Notes: generated by a model from the sequence alone, not told the origin. Numbered from the stretch's first letter, positions 11,400-22,695 are shown. The stretch is 64,000 nucleotides of DNA from Tiliqua scincoides (GCF_035046505.1 NC_089824.1:33360274-33424273); one strand, 5' to 3'. Numbers and translations are program-made.

Positions 11400-11826
11400 G
11401 CTGAACCCAGGTTATGATACAGGTTCTAGAAACTCTCACCACTCCACAAAGTGGGATATGAGCATGTCAAAGACTATGCCAGTGGGTGGGAGAGGAATGG
11501 ATAAAAGGAAATATTTCCAGAGTGTCATTGGTCTGTGGAACTGCTTGCCACAGGACATGGTGATGATGTCTGGCCTGGGTGACTTTAGGAGGGGAAAGAT
11601 TTCTGGAGGAAAAGTCCATCACAGATTACAAGCCATGATGGGTATGTGCAACCTCCTGAATTTAGAAGCAGGCTACCTCAGAATGCCAGGTGCAAGGGAG
11701 GGCACCAGGATGCAGGTCTCTTGTCTTGTGTGCTCCCTGAGGCATCTGGTGGTCCACTGTGATGCAGGAGGCTGGACTGGATGGGCCTTTGGCCTGATCC
11801 AGCAGGGCTCTTCTTATGTTCTTATG
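11400..11826 (+). mobile_element. CR1-type LINE 3' end
   Basis: Contains the nucleotide counterpart of the 'KRKYFF..VVGLLNSLPQDVV' region ('aaggaaatatttccagagtg', 'ggaactgcttgccacaggac'), then the conserved 3' part and the end 'cagggctcttcttatgttct' with the octamer tail TTCTTATG. Opposite in orientation to the copy at 26.9 kb. Confidence 0.75.
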
Positions 11827-11984
11827 GAGAGGAGACAGCTTGGTGGTTTTGTCATGGCATTGGCAGCACAGTAAATGCAAATCCATTCAGAAGTAAGCCC
11901 CATTAAGTCAAATTATTATTAATTTGATTATTTATTAATTTAATTATTAATTATTATTATTAATTTAAATTGCTACTAAGCATA

Positions 11985-12298
11985 TTTATATGCATGCCTA
12001 CTCAGAAGCTAGTCCCATTAACTTCAGTGGGGCTTAGAGCCCAATCCTATGCCTGTCTACTCAGTATAGTCAATGTTGATTTCCATTATAGTCAACTGGA
12101 CTTACTCCCAAGAAAGTGAGAATAGGATTGCAGCCTTAGACCCTTTCCTATGCATGTCTACTCAGAAGTAAGTCCCATGATAGTCAATGGGGCTTACTCC
12201 CTGGCAATCCTATGCATGTGTACTCAGAAGGAAGTCCCATTGTACTCAGTGGGGCTTACTCCCAGGTAAGTGTGGACGGGATCGGGCCCTTAGGAGCA
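11985..12298. repeat. Cluster of about three to four 90 bp palindromic units
   Basis: Repeated 'tactcagaag', 'aagtcccatt', 'ggggcttactcc' and 'cccaatcctatg' motifs at 11985-12045, 12050-12135, 12145-12210 and 12206-12298. Each is an incomplete or diverged copy of the 8425-8514 unit. The cluster ends directly before the CpG-rich ZFAND1 start. Confidence 0.65.
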
Positions 12299-12369
12299 GT
12301 TCAAAAGCCCTCCTCTCAGCAGGTGGCTCCTCCAGCATCCCCTCCCCATTCAACCGCATGGCGGCTGCC

Positions 12370-12381
12370 TGCGCATGCGCA
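12370..12381. promoter_or_regulatory. ZFAND1: NRF1-type palindrome TGCGCATGCGCA
   Basis: Perfect 12 bp palindrome of the NRF1 consensus, ending 9 bp before the ZFAND1 start codon. An in-frame upstream ATG at 12358 precedes it. If transcription begins downstream of the upstream ATG, only the conserved start at 12391 is used. Confidence 0.6.
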
Positions 12382-12390
12382 CAGCTGAAC

Positions 12391-15300
12391 ATGGCAGAGT
12401 TGGAGCTGGGACAGCACTGCGAGGTGGAAGGCTGTGGACAGCTCGGTAAGATCCCCTGAGGGAGGAAGGAGAGGCCGTGTCGATCTTCCTATGGGAAAGA
12501 TGTGAGAGGAGAGAATCCGCCAGAGGGAATGGGAAGGCTGCGGTGAGAGAAAGGGGGGGGGCGGCGACGGTTGTCGCTTTCCTGTCGGGCCGCGCCAAGA
12601 GTTCAGCCGCTGGTCAGCTGAGAACCGGAAGTGTCGACGATGCAGCCGTCATAGGAGTACGACAGGAAGAGGTAGAGTGAGTTCTGCGTTCTGCTTCCTG
12701 CCCCGAATATGGCCGCCATTCCAATCGAAACCGGAAGTGGACGCTGAACGACTCCAACTGCAGCTTTAACTCTTTGGGCCGCTCTGGTTGCTGTTGAGGG
12801 AGGATCACTGAGAAGCTGAGGGAGGGGCGGGGCTTCATGCAAGTGGGCGCGGTTTGCACCTGCAGGTTCTTGCTTAGCAGCTAATACCTTTAGCCTGGTT
12901 TATGGTTGTTATCACTGTAGGGGCAAAAGGATAAGGTAATGTAGAGCTGTTTTTTTTAAAGGGGTATGTTAGAGCTCATGCCTGCCCAGCCGCTGGGGCT
13001 ATTCAGTGGTTCCCAAACTGTGGGTCGGGACCCACTGGTGGGTCACAACCTGATTTTTGGTGGGTCACCAAAGGTGGTGGAAAAATCAGATAAGCAACTG
13101 CCTCAAGCCCTGAGGCTATTCACAAATCAGGTACTGTAGCTGTTGACTGCCCCGCAAGGAGTTCGACTCCTGCAGTTTGCAAGCATGTGTAAATATAGGG
13201 AGCTAAATGTTTGAGAATCTTTTTCTGGTTATTATTACTTATAAATAAAATATTTCTTTCTAGATGTCCTTTTTCTTTAAAATCTGGTAAACCTAGGTGG
13301 GTCCCAACAGAGTGTCATTTATAAAAGTGGGTCCTGGTGCTAAAACGTTTGGGATCCACTGGTCTTTTTTTTCCATTCCCTTTTTCTGCAAAATGTACTG
13401 TATTCAGAAGTCATTTGTAAGCAACATAAAACAACAAGCAGCACAACCATGAATGAAATTAACAGAACAAAATTGGTGGCAGCCAGAGTCATTGCATGGT
13501 GTTGTTAACCAAAGGTTTAGTAGCCTGCCCTCCATCCACCCTGGAATCCATGCTCTTTAATCTTGTGAATGAACAGATAGGCAGTCATTCCCTATCCAAA
13601 ACCATTCCATTCATTCATTCCCATCCTCACAGACTCTCCTCAGGGGTGATATCAATCAAGTGTGTCAAATAAAGTCTGCCTATGGAGAAGCTCTGCATCT
13701 GCAACAGCTTTTGTGGTCCCATGCATCTTTGGATGTCAAACCAATTACCTTCATGCTGAGGATACCGAGGCAAACTACTGGTCCATGTTAATTCAAAACA
13801 CAATCCTCTTCATGTCTACTCAGTAGCAAGTCCTATTGTATTCAATGGGGCTTACTCCCAGGAAATTGCAGCTTTAATATGTCCTTGTTGCCAATATGGT
13901 CAGTGGTTCTCCAGGGTTTCTACAGGAGCCTCTCCCAGTCCACCCCAGAAATGCATCTGGGGCACTCTGGACCCAAAGCCTCTATTCTACCTCCCTTCTG
14001 TATTGGCACATATTGAGGGGAGAGGAATTGTTGTGATGCATTTAGTGCATTGCTGTTTGGTGATAACTGCCAGCAGAGGTGTCACTAGGATTCGCATCGC
14101 CCCATGCAGTGGGTGGGGCAACACCCCAGGTGGTGGGCGTGGTGATGTACCATCACCCCGCCACCACTGGTTTTTTGGCTGTACCTTTTGTTAGAACACA
14201 GATATTTCAATGTGGTTTGTTTCGTTGCATTCTGCATGAAATTACGCATTGATTGATATATAACATGATGGTATTATTCCTCCAAATTCAGATTTTAGTG
14301 ATTTTGAAAACTTGCAGAGTCTCACACACACACAACACACACACACACCTTGTCAACTTACTAACACCTTATTGCAGCAGTTCTCAATCTTTTAGCTCTG
14401 GGACCCAGTTTTTAGAATGACAATCTGTCCAGGACCCATTGGAAGTGATGTCATGGCCAGACGTGACATCAGCAAGCAAATTAAAATAAATAATTATAAA
14501 TAATTAAATTAAAATAAAAGAAATAATTAAATAAGGGGGAGCCAGCCCTGTTCCACCAAGTGAATTTTCTCTGTAGTCTGCCTGCAATAACACCCCCCAA
14601 AAAGAATCAGTGAGATTTCCAACCCTCCCCAGTGCCCAGTTTCAAGTTCTTCTATTTCAAGCATATCAAGATAAAGATCCACCTGGCTTTACAAGTGCAA
14701 AATAGAAAACATGCCCCTTATCAGTTGAAGCCTCTTTTTCTTGTCCTTTTTAGTGGGGAAGGGGGGAGAGGCTGCCTTCTGGAGCATTTGTTGTGCTCCA
14801 GGTCCATTGCATCCGGACCATTCTGGTGTCCTCACATTCCCCTTTGCCTGGCCTGACCACCAGCCAAGGCACGTCTGCCTACTTGCGAGTAAATGCGACC
14901 GTGAGGCTGCTTTGCTTTCCATAGGGCTCAATAGACTCGCAGGTGGGAGGGAGGGACATCTGTCCCGGTTGTTTTGGGGGGCTGTATTCATTGGATCAGG
15001 ACCATTCTGCCGTCGTTTGATTCCTCTCAGTTTGCACTTTCCGACGGACTAAGGCAAGTTTGCCTACTCACGAGTAAACGCAGCTATGTGGCTTCGTTTC
15101 GGGCTCAATACACTTGCCGCTGGGAGAGAGGGACCTCCTTCTCGGGTGTTTTGGAGGGGCTGCATTCATTGGATCAGGGCCATTCTGGTGTCATTGGATT
15201 CCTCTCAGCCTGCCCTTTCCAACGGACTATGGAAAGTACACCTGCTTGCCAGTAAACGTGCGATACGGCTTACTTTTGCTTTCCATAGGGCTCCATGCAT

Positions 15301-18300
15301 TTTTTTCTTTCTGGTTTTTTGGCCATAACTTTTGAAGGAAAGGAGCTATTTCGCTCTGGTTATTTGCATTGCGTTCCGCTGGACATTCCACATCCAACGG
15401 TGCATGGCATGACAGGGTAGCTCCTAAAGCCACAATTTTAGTGCATCATCCCCCCAGGGTGCACCACCCCCCCAGCGCGTCACCCGGTGCGGTCTGCACC
15501 CCCTGCACTCCTCTAGCGATGCCACTGACTGCCAGTTTTTTTTTATTTCAGACTTCTTGCCTTTTGTGTGTGATGGCTGTTCAGGAGTTTTCTGGTAAGA
15601 AACCTGCTACTGCTGTTTACATATATGCATGCATAAAAAGAGAGAGAGAGCGCCATCAGAGTTCTTGGTGTTACTATTCAACACAAGCAAAAAGAAATGG
15701 TAGCAGCTTCTAAGGGTTGCTTATTGTCTAAAATAAATTATACAGTTGAGACAAGGTGAGAGACAGAGTTTACAAACCAAGGAAGAGAAGGTAGGATTGG
15801 GAAGGGTATGGAAAATAAAGGGTCAATATGAGTCAAAATATAAATGCTCATTGTATATAATAAGAGTTTGATTTGCTTGATTTAAAATGGATCTTACCAG
15901 GTTAATTTAGCTGATATGCTTCACTGAAAAGTTAGCAAAGTCTCTTTCCCCAGTAATCCTATATTCTCAAGCTATTTCACACATTAATTTTATGTGCTAT
16001 CTTTATTTTTATGGAACCATAAGTCTTCAGCACAGAAGCCGAGCTGCTCATGGTTGTTCTGAGGTTAGTTGATCATTCATAACTAGTTTGTAGCTTAAAA
16101 CTCTTATACTATGTCTAGTGAGGAAGACTCCTTTGGCTCTGTTTCCAATATTTTTGTAAGCAATACTTGCTATATGCTACTTTATGCTACTCTAGATGAT
16201 GGCCTTTGTACAGGTTACACATGCCAATGGGCTGCTTTTTTAGTTTACACAATCTATTCTGGGAGTGGGATCCTGTGAATACAATTCAGTGTGAATCGGT
16301 TGTTTGCAAATAAAGTCTGTAGCCATTTCTGTCATCTCTGTGGCTGAAACAGCTGCTACTAGCCAGTGGTGTCACTCAGTGGTTGCAGGCTGTACTGGGT
16401 GACACACACAGAGGCAGTAATACTGCTACTAGCCAAAAAATTTTAAATCATGGTATTTTTGATTAATACCATCATGTTGTATATCATTTGATGCATACTT
16501 TCATGCAGAATGCAGTGAAACAAACCACATTGAAATATCTCTATTCTATGAAAAGTTGTAGCCAAAAACCAGTGGGGCAGGGTGATGGTGCATCACCATG
16601 CCCATTGCCCAGAATGTTGCCCCACCCACTGCATGGGAGGAAGTCCATCATGGGGATGGCATGCTGGTCTCCCACACTGGGTGATGCAAACCCTAGTGAC
16701 GCCACTGCTTCCAGCATTATGAAAATGACAGTAATCTTTCTTCTGGGAAACCCAGTTCACACTTAACTTCGTCATAGAATCCTGAATGCAGAAGGGAACG
16801 TATGGATTAATTATGGGCCAATTTGCATTCTTTCAAATACTTCCTTTAAAATGTCATGCTGGTTGTCTAGTGTTAATTTGTGGCCTGGTGACAGTTTGCA
16901 ATGCACAGTCATTGCCTAGTTCAGATTTAAATATACAACCATGGTTGTATATTTAAGTTGTGTGAACTAGGCAGGAAGAATATTGGAGAACCACACACTT
17001 TCTCCTCCTTGCTCTTTCTCTTTTGCATATCAGACAAGAAGATTTAAAAACTTCCACTTTTGAACAAATCTGTAGTTGTGCAACTGCGTGAACTTTGGGT
17101 TACTTTGGTTTTGTTCAAACCACAATTAGGGAAAACAAGCAGAGTATGAACAAGCAGTTCGTATGCTACCAAAAATTGGTGTACTTTAAACCAGAAGAGC
17201 AGATTTAAATCTCTTCCTTTTGTGTATGAAAGAGAAAGAGATGGGAAAAGGAACAGAAAGTTTATTCTCATAGCAGGAAACAATGATTTCTCATTGTAAC
17301 TGCATCAGGCAGTTAAATTCTGGTCTGATTTCTGTTGTCTTTTCCTCAAATTGCTTAGGTAATATTTATTACTTAGTTTGAACTATGAATGGTTTGGTTT
17401 CAGCTGTTCATCTTTTGTGTGTATCCTTTTTCCTTGTGTACAAGTTATTGATGTGCTTGAAGTTGTATACTTTACTGTGGCTTCATAGTCATGAGCAGCA
17501 ATAATCTTACTTTTTTTTTTTTTTTAGATTGGCTTCTCCCCCTATTTATTCCACTAGGCTTTGCTAAAGTTATTTTTTGTAGATAATTTTAATTTACCAG
17601 TCTCTCTATAACCTTTGTATTTTGGCAACAGCATTCCTATGTAAAGATCTAAATCAAAACATAGATGGTATATTCTTAGAGTACTTTTTATTCAGAGAGA
17701 CCTACTAAATTGGTGGAATGTGTGACTGAGAAAATGTCAGGTTTGAATAAAAGCTTAACATACTGTTTCCATAGCTTTATTGCCTCAAGTAAAATTCAGG
17801 GTGAGTATTTATAAGTCATAATCATTTGTACAACAAATTTATCTGCACTTTGTTTTGAATTAACCTAGGTAAATCTAAAAAGGGAGGATGTGAAACCAGA
17901 TCATCACAGATATTTCTTGTGCACATACAAAAATTGTGATGGGAAAGAACTTGTACCAGTCTTATGTCCTTATTGTGAAAAGGTGTTTTGCCTAAGGTGA
18001 GCTAAGGAGTACATCTAACAATGTCATACTTATGTCCGTGTATTTGCCTGTGAGATATGTACTACATGTTTCCTCTTCTGTTCATAGGCACCGCCATCAA
18101 TCAGACCATGAATGTGAGAAATTGGAAGCTCCTAAACCTCGAATGGCTGCCACCCAGCAGCTTGTTAAAGATATTGTAGGCAAGTAGAATATGACTAGTA
18201 AATAATGTTTTCTACTGCAGAGTGTTTGGGATTAAACAGAAGAATAGAGGACAATCCAAGAATGTTAAAGGGAAAAAAATATTATTTGTCTTGACAGTCC

Positions 18301-18358
18301 CTGCTTTTGTGATGTTCATCTACCTAACAGCCTTTCTCTGTTAAAAATAAAATAAAAT

Positions 18359-18389
<31 letters not shown>

Positions 18390-20674
18390 GAAAACATCAT
18401 ATACAGTGTGTTCTGCATATTTCAGCTGTGCTGAAAATCAAGCTGGATCCCTAACTTCCTATAGACAATGTCATAGCTAGTTTCCTTTGGTTTTTTTCCC
18501 TGTTGGTAAGCTTATCTTGTAGTACAGTACTCTTGATTTGTTTCCAAATGGAGAGCCTGTGTGGGAATTGATCATTCCATAATGAATTATGGTTTCCCAG
18601 CGCTAGGAAAATGTTATGGAAAGCCAGAGACCACTGTTTCCTTCACAACAACTGAGCATCATTTGTGTATCTATTACACTAAGAAACCCTTATCTGGAAT
18701 TGGTGCAAATGCCAGGTTGCTACAGGCCCTGGGCAACTCTGTGAATTGCCCTATCAGTGCATTGGGTACTACCACTGCCATAGGCACTTTGTGTTTGGGG
18801 GCCATCCTGGCCTCTGGCAAGCACCCAACCTGGCCAACCCTTGATGCCACTCCTTCCTAGAAATGTCCTTGGATGCAAAGTTGCTTCTTCTTTCATATCA
18901 GAGTTTCCCTGAAAACATCTACTTCCAGTTTACTGTGCTGTCCATTCTCTGTTCCACACGTAGAATACTAGCAAGCATTAAAAACTTGAGAAGAGGATGA
19001 AACCTTTGCGTACAAGTTAAGGGAGGCCAACACATTTTCCCTGTACGCCAGTTATTGAGCATTTTGAGAACTCTTGCTGATGTTACATTGCTTTTGTAGC
19101 AAAATGGAGGGGGGAATAAGTGACTCCTGTTAAAATCAGTATATGCCATATATGTCAGAATCTAAGAAAGAAGCCACCGTGAATAAAAGATGCAGAGGAG
19201 CCAAGAACAGTGAAACAGCAGCCAAGGTGATCCTAATGAAACTGAAAATGCATGCGTGTGGCGATAAGTCTTTGCCACAGGTAGGTCACACTCACTTATT
19301 TCCTAACAGCATACACATTTGTAACTTACTGCAAAAATTACTATGTTTTAGGAGATTATAAATTGACAGGGAGTATAAGGTCAATGAACTAAATTCCCCT
19401 CTCCTCCTTTTTCTCTCTTTTATCCATCATCTGTACAAAACAAGAGTAATATGCCTTACTCTTACAAACCATAGTTCTCAAACTCCTTAGGAGTTTGAAG
19501 ACCAAGGTAAGTGTGTGTGCTGGTGGGGCAAAGGAAGCAGCACCATCCAGGACTGATCAGGGCCAATTTTCATTTACCTGAGCCAGCTTCTACTTCCTGG
19601 GGGTGCTTCCTGTTTCCTGCAGCCTCTAAAAAAGTTTTTAAAAATTGGAACCCACTTCCTGCTTTGACTGGAAAATAGGAAGTGGGTTCCAGTTGTGTGT
19701 GTGTGGGTATTAATAACCCTCTCCCTTTTCTTTTTGTTGTGTTGAGTACCTCTAGTTGAAAAACACTGCACTAGAAATTGAGACTGAAGCAGTGAGTAAC
19801 ATTATCAAACATTTCTTTGTAGCAGTGAGAATTGGAGCCTCATTCTTTGTTTTGAATTAACGCTCAGCTTTTCATAGAAGCAAACTTACAGCCTTGTGCA
19901 GCTTTATCTGTGCAAATTAAACGTAGACCTAGGATAGAACTCCCTGAAATAGATCCATATATTCCGCCATCTGCCTACCCTGTTAATTCTGGGTTAACAG
20001 ACCCAGTGGCCAAACCTATCCAACGTTCTGGCACTGATGCAGCCCCAAGGTCAGGGAATAAATATCCCATTACTTTGAGGAGGCTTCTGTGTCTGCCCCT
20101 CCACTTCAGTGTGCAGCACATACCCCATTGTCATGGCTGCATCAAGGCTGGAAAGTTCAATCAAATTGGACCCACAGATCCTTAATACTTAGTTGCTTTT
20201 AGAAACAGAAGTATGTCGCTAGGAACTTACCACATATATGACTTTTTCTGTTGTAGACAGAGAGAATCTACTTTCAAGTGTTTTTACCAAAAGGAAGCAA
20301 AGAGAAAAGTAAACCCATGTTCTTTTGTAGTACTTGGAGCATCGGCAAAGTGATAGATTTTGCAGCTTCCATAGCAAACCTTAAAAATGACAATAACAAA
20401 ACCACAGCCAAGGTAAACAAGTTGAAGCAACTCTCTTTTTGGGCTAATATTTGTGTTTGTCTAGAAGTGAGTGAAATAACAGGTTTTTGTTATTACTTTT
20501 CAGAAATTAAGGCTCTGTCACACAGCATCTGGTGAAGCCCTGCCTTTGGACCAAACTCTAGCATCTTGGATAACCAAAGAAAAATACCCATTATGCAATG
20601 GTGGAAATGTTATCTTGGAATACCTTGATAATGACATTCAGTTTTTAGAAGATGCAAATTCATATCTAGAGTAA
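12391..20674 (+). CDS. ZFAND1: ZFAND1, AN1-type zinc finger protein 1
   Basis: Complete gene, 8 coding exons: 12391-12445, 15552-15594, 16024-16063, 17869-17996, 18088-18179, 19159-19280, 20257-20412 and 20504-20674. All phases join and give 268 aa, the length I recall for human ZFAND1. AN1 finger 1 uses C10, C15, C25, C28, C33, H36, H42 and C44. Finger 2 uses C64, C69, C79, C82, C87, H90, H96 and C98. The C-terminal ubiquitin-like region includes VFLPKGSKEKSKPMFFC and SGEALPLDQTLASW. The family recruits p97/VCP and 26S proteasomes to arsenite-induced stress granules. The start at 12391 (MAELELGQHC) matches the conserved N-terminus; an in-frame ATG at 12358 would add 11 residues. Intron 5 has a GC donor (GCAAGT, 18180). 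Introns 4 and 7 are both 91 nt. Exon 3 starts after 'ccataag', not the nearby 'tcttcag', because only that choice keeps frame. A possible ATTAAA lies at 20699. Confidence 0.96.
12625..12739. promoter_or_regulatory. ETS / YY1 / CCAAT motif cluster inside ZFAND1 intron 1
   Basis: Two ETS-type CCGGAAGTG motifs (12625-12633 and 12731-12739), a YY1-type ATGGCCGCCAT (12709-12719) and CCAAT (12721-12725) lie in the CpG-rich block downstream of exon 1. This is the composition of a housekeeping core promoter, so a second or antisense start is possible. Confidence 0.45.
13014..13361 (+). mobile_element. hAT-like non-autonomous transposon (subfamily B)
   Basis: Begins CAGTGGTTCCCAAACTGTGG and ends 'gtttgggatccactg'. 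Same family as 41347 and 46584. In ZFAND1 intron 1. No clear 8 bp duplication here. Shares only its ends with subfamily A. Confidence 0.8.
13797..13875. repeat. 90 bp palindromic MITE-like unit
   Basis: Shows 'acaatcctcttcatg', 'tactcagtagcaagtcc', 'ggggcttactcccaggaaa' and 'ttgcagc'. In ZFAND1 intron 1. Confidence 0.65.
14378..14475 (-). mobile_element. Nested fragment of hAT-like subfamily A
   Basis: Reverse complement of the right end of the elements at 3020 and 40419: 'gggacccagtttttagaatg' then 'ggaagtgatgtcatgg'. Truncated, and inside the 14074-15527 element, so it inserted into, or was carried by, that element. Confidence 0.65.
14800..15290 (+). repeat. Internal tandem repeat, about 180 bp period
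   Basis: The block around 'ttggatcaggaccattctg' occurs near 14807, 14990 and 15168, each time followed by 'cgagtaaa' or 'ccagtaaacg' and 'gggctc' blocks. About 2.7 diverged copies inside the hAT-like element. Confidence 0.7.
16364..16707 (-). mobile_element. hAT-like MITE related to the 14074 element
   Basis: Ends CAGTGGTGTCACTCAG and 'ccctagtgacgccactg'. Flanks ctactagc and cttccagc agree at 6 of 8 positions. The middle matches the reverse complement of 14180-14280 ('aaaccacattgaaatatct'). In ZFAND1 intron 3. Confidence 0.75.
16927..16956. repeat. Perfect 30 bp palindrome
   Basis: Arms TTAAATATACAACCA and TGGTTGTATATTTAA with no spacer, inside a larger imperfect palindrome with outer arms 'gcctagttca' and 'tgaactaggc' (16914-16973). 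In ZFAND1 intron 3. Confidence 0.85.
18359..18390. repeat. (GT)n microsatellite
   Basis: About 15 uninterrupted GT units in ZFAND1 intron 5. Confidence 0.95.
19470..19768. mobile_element. hAT-like foldback element, diverged
   Basis: Starts CATAGTTCTCAAACTCC and ends 'gttgaaaaacactg', with an inner hairpin 'ggaacccacttcctg' / 'aggaagtgggttcc'. Related to 33633-34112. In ZFAND1 intron 6. Confidence 0.6.
20000..20173. mobile_element. 175 bp inverted-repeat MITE, diverged
   Basis: Inner arms 'cctatccaacgttctggcac' and 'ggaaagttcaatcaaattgg' match the elements at 8654 and 27891. ACA flanks both ends (19997-19999 and 20174-20176). In ZFAND1 intron 6. Confidence 0.6.
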
Positions 20675-20879
20675 TTATGTAGATGGACGTGTAATTATAT
20701 TAAAATTTAAAAAAATCAGTTCATGATAAGAATTAAGCCACAGGCAATTTTCCCTCATGCTCCAAAACGTATGAGAAATTGAAAGTTAAGATGAGGGGCT
20801 TAACTTCAGTGTCAAGTAAGCAGTAAATAATGCATATTTATTTTGTTCACTTTACAATGTAGGCTGCATGTGCCTTCAC

Positions 20880-21060
20880 TTTGTCTTATTTTATTTTTTA
20901 ATTTTATTTTAAGAAATTTATACCCCGCCTTTCCCATGCAATTGCCCCAGGCGGCTTACAAAGCTTACAAAGCTTACAAAGCTTTATAATCAAGCACAAA
21001 ATATCACAACAAGTAAAAAGCATCAACAAGGCATTAAAACATTAATTAGTCTTAGTCTTA
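20880..21060 (-). mobile_element. SINE tail fragment
   Basis: Carries 'taccccgcctttccc' and 'ggcggcttacaaag', the 3' end of tRNA-derived SINEs like that at 6036, followed by a 9 bp tandem (aaagcttac, about 4 copies near 20955-20985) and an A-rich end. Confidence 0.5.
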
Positions 21061-22690
21061 CCACTTAATATTAGGCTGGAAGGAATTTCAACAGTTAAAG
21101 CTTCCTCAGTCAAGAGATGTTTCTCATGAATATCTGCCTGCTGCATCTCTACATGACACACTAGGTGGCATTTTCCAAAATGCCACCTATGCGAACTTCA
21201 TCAATTCCCACTACTTCTGGTGTTCCCTTTAAGGTGTGCATCATCATGTCATTGAGAACCTCCAGGAAGACATCACCATGCTATGGCACAGCATGGGAGG
21301 GTTGTGTGCAGCAGAACTAATTTTTACACTTTATACTGCCTGCTATCTTGCAGTCTGTCAGTTTTTGCCTCCCAACGTTCATCAGTTTACACACAGATCC
21401 ATTTTGATTAATTAGTAGTAGGGCTCACCTTCGCTTCTCCCAGTTGGGGGCAGGACTGGCATACGTGAGTCAAGATGCTGCTGCACTAGAGGCCAATTCT
21501 GGTGAAGGCATCAACGAATGTGCTAATTAACTAATTATAGATACTTTTATATTGTCATATATATACATAAGTAGAATAAAATAATGTTTTGATAGGTCAA
21601 ATGGTGGGTTGCAGTTTAGGTAGTTTGGTGTATGACACATTTGTCCATATACACAAAATAAATTTTCAGGTGCTATTTATTTTTTATTATTTCGAAAGAT
21701 TTATAGATTCTTTCTCCAGTGATTCAAGGCAGCTTCCAACAGAGATTAACACACAATTTAGAAACATCTTAATAACATACCAGCAGAAATGCTCCTTGAA
21801 ATGTCATCTGTGGCAAAGAGAGAAAGAAAAACCAAGCAGGGGGGGAAATGTGACCCAGCACAGCCTGAGAGGAGGACAGGGCTTCAGTGCCTTGAATAAT
21901 TGGGAAGACAAGTGAATTAAAGCGATTTCTTACTCTTGTATACTGAAACCATCCCATCTCTATGTCAGGAATCCTGACTTTACTTGGGAGTAGAGCCACC
22001 CAGGAGCCAGCCCCTAGGCTGGGCAGCAGGAGGAGGAGATAGCCTATCTTAGCCCTTGCGGCTTGCAGGGGAAATGGAGCCAAAGGGCTGCCACTGGCAG
22101 AACCTCACTCCTGCTGGGAGGGCGGTAGCGAGGCCAGAGAGGACGGGCCTGAGGACTCCCTGGAGCAAGCTATGGTGAGCCACGACTGGGCACTCAGTGG
22201 TACACCTGGCCTTTTCCTGAGCCTGGTGCTGTGGGGGACCAAGCCAGTCCCTGACCTGCTGGGTGGGCCTCTGGCCAATGGCACAGTCCCTGCCAGGGGT
22301 GAGGGTGTGGGAAACAGTCCCTGCAGCCTGACTGGCAGGTAGAGTAAGAGGGAGAGGCACAGGTGAGAAGAGGGAAGGCAGGCTCAGGTGGCCAGCATTA
22401 TAACTGTTACAGGGAAGAAGGGAGCTAAAGGGTGCTGGTCTCCAGCACAAAGCCCAGCCCAGCCAGGGAGGAAGGCAGAACTGGTTAAGCTACTGGCTGG
22501 AGCAGATGCTGGCTAGCCCATGAGCCAAAGCAGCTGGGGGCTTTGAGAGTCCCAGACTGTGGGGAGAAGGGCCTGGGTGATGTAACCCCCTTCCCCCACA
22601 ACCCTGCTGCTGCCTCCTGCAACCCAGGGGGTTCTCTTCCTTCTTCTCCCCCCCCCCCCAGGCTTGGCACTCTACATAACAGTGATCAGA
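21061..22690. other. Intergenic stretch between ZFAND1 and IMPA1, no gene seen
   Basis: 21061-21960 is AT-rich with another faint SINE-tail-like piece near 21664-21790. 21961-22680 is GC-rich and looks repeat-like but I could not classify it. No frame resembling the single-exon SLC10A5 expected here from the mammalian gene order. Confidence 0.4.
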
Positions 22691-22695
22691 TAAAG

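Larger units (their letters stand above)
12340..12760. promoter_or_regulatory. ZFAND1: CpG-rich ZFAND1 start region
   Basis: CG-dense block surrounding ZFAND1 exon 1 and extending about 300 bp into intron 1. It lies 4.7 kb from the divergent CHMP4C start. Confidence 0.65.
14074..15527 (+). mobile_element. 1.45 kb hAT-like non-autonomous transposon
   Basis: Left end CAGAGGTGTCACTAGG and right end CTAGCGATGCCACTG are inverted repeats. Both sides carry a perfect 8 bp duplication actgccag (14066-14073 and 15528-15535). No transposase frame is seen. It contains a nested subfamily-A hAT piece and an internal tandem repeat. It stops 24 bp before ZFAND1 exon 2. A shorter relative in the opposite orientation lies at 16364-16707. 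Confidence 0.85.

Noticed and set aside
21963-22680. GC-rich block with TGT...ACA ends as an LTR
   Set aside because: No target duplication, no AATAAA in either direction and no related copy in the window. The ends could be chance.
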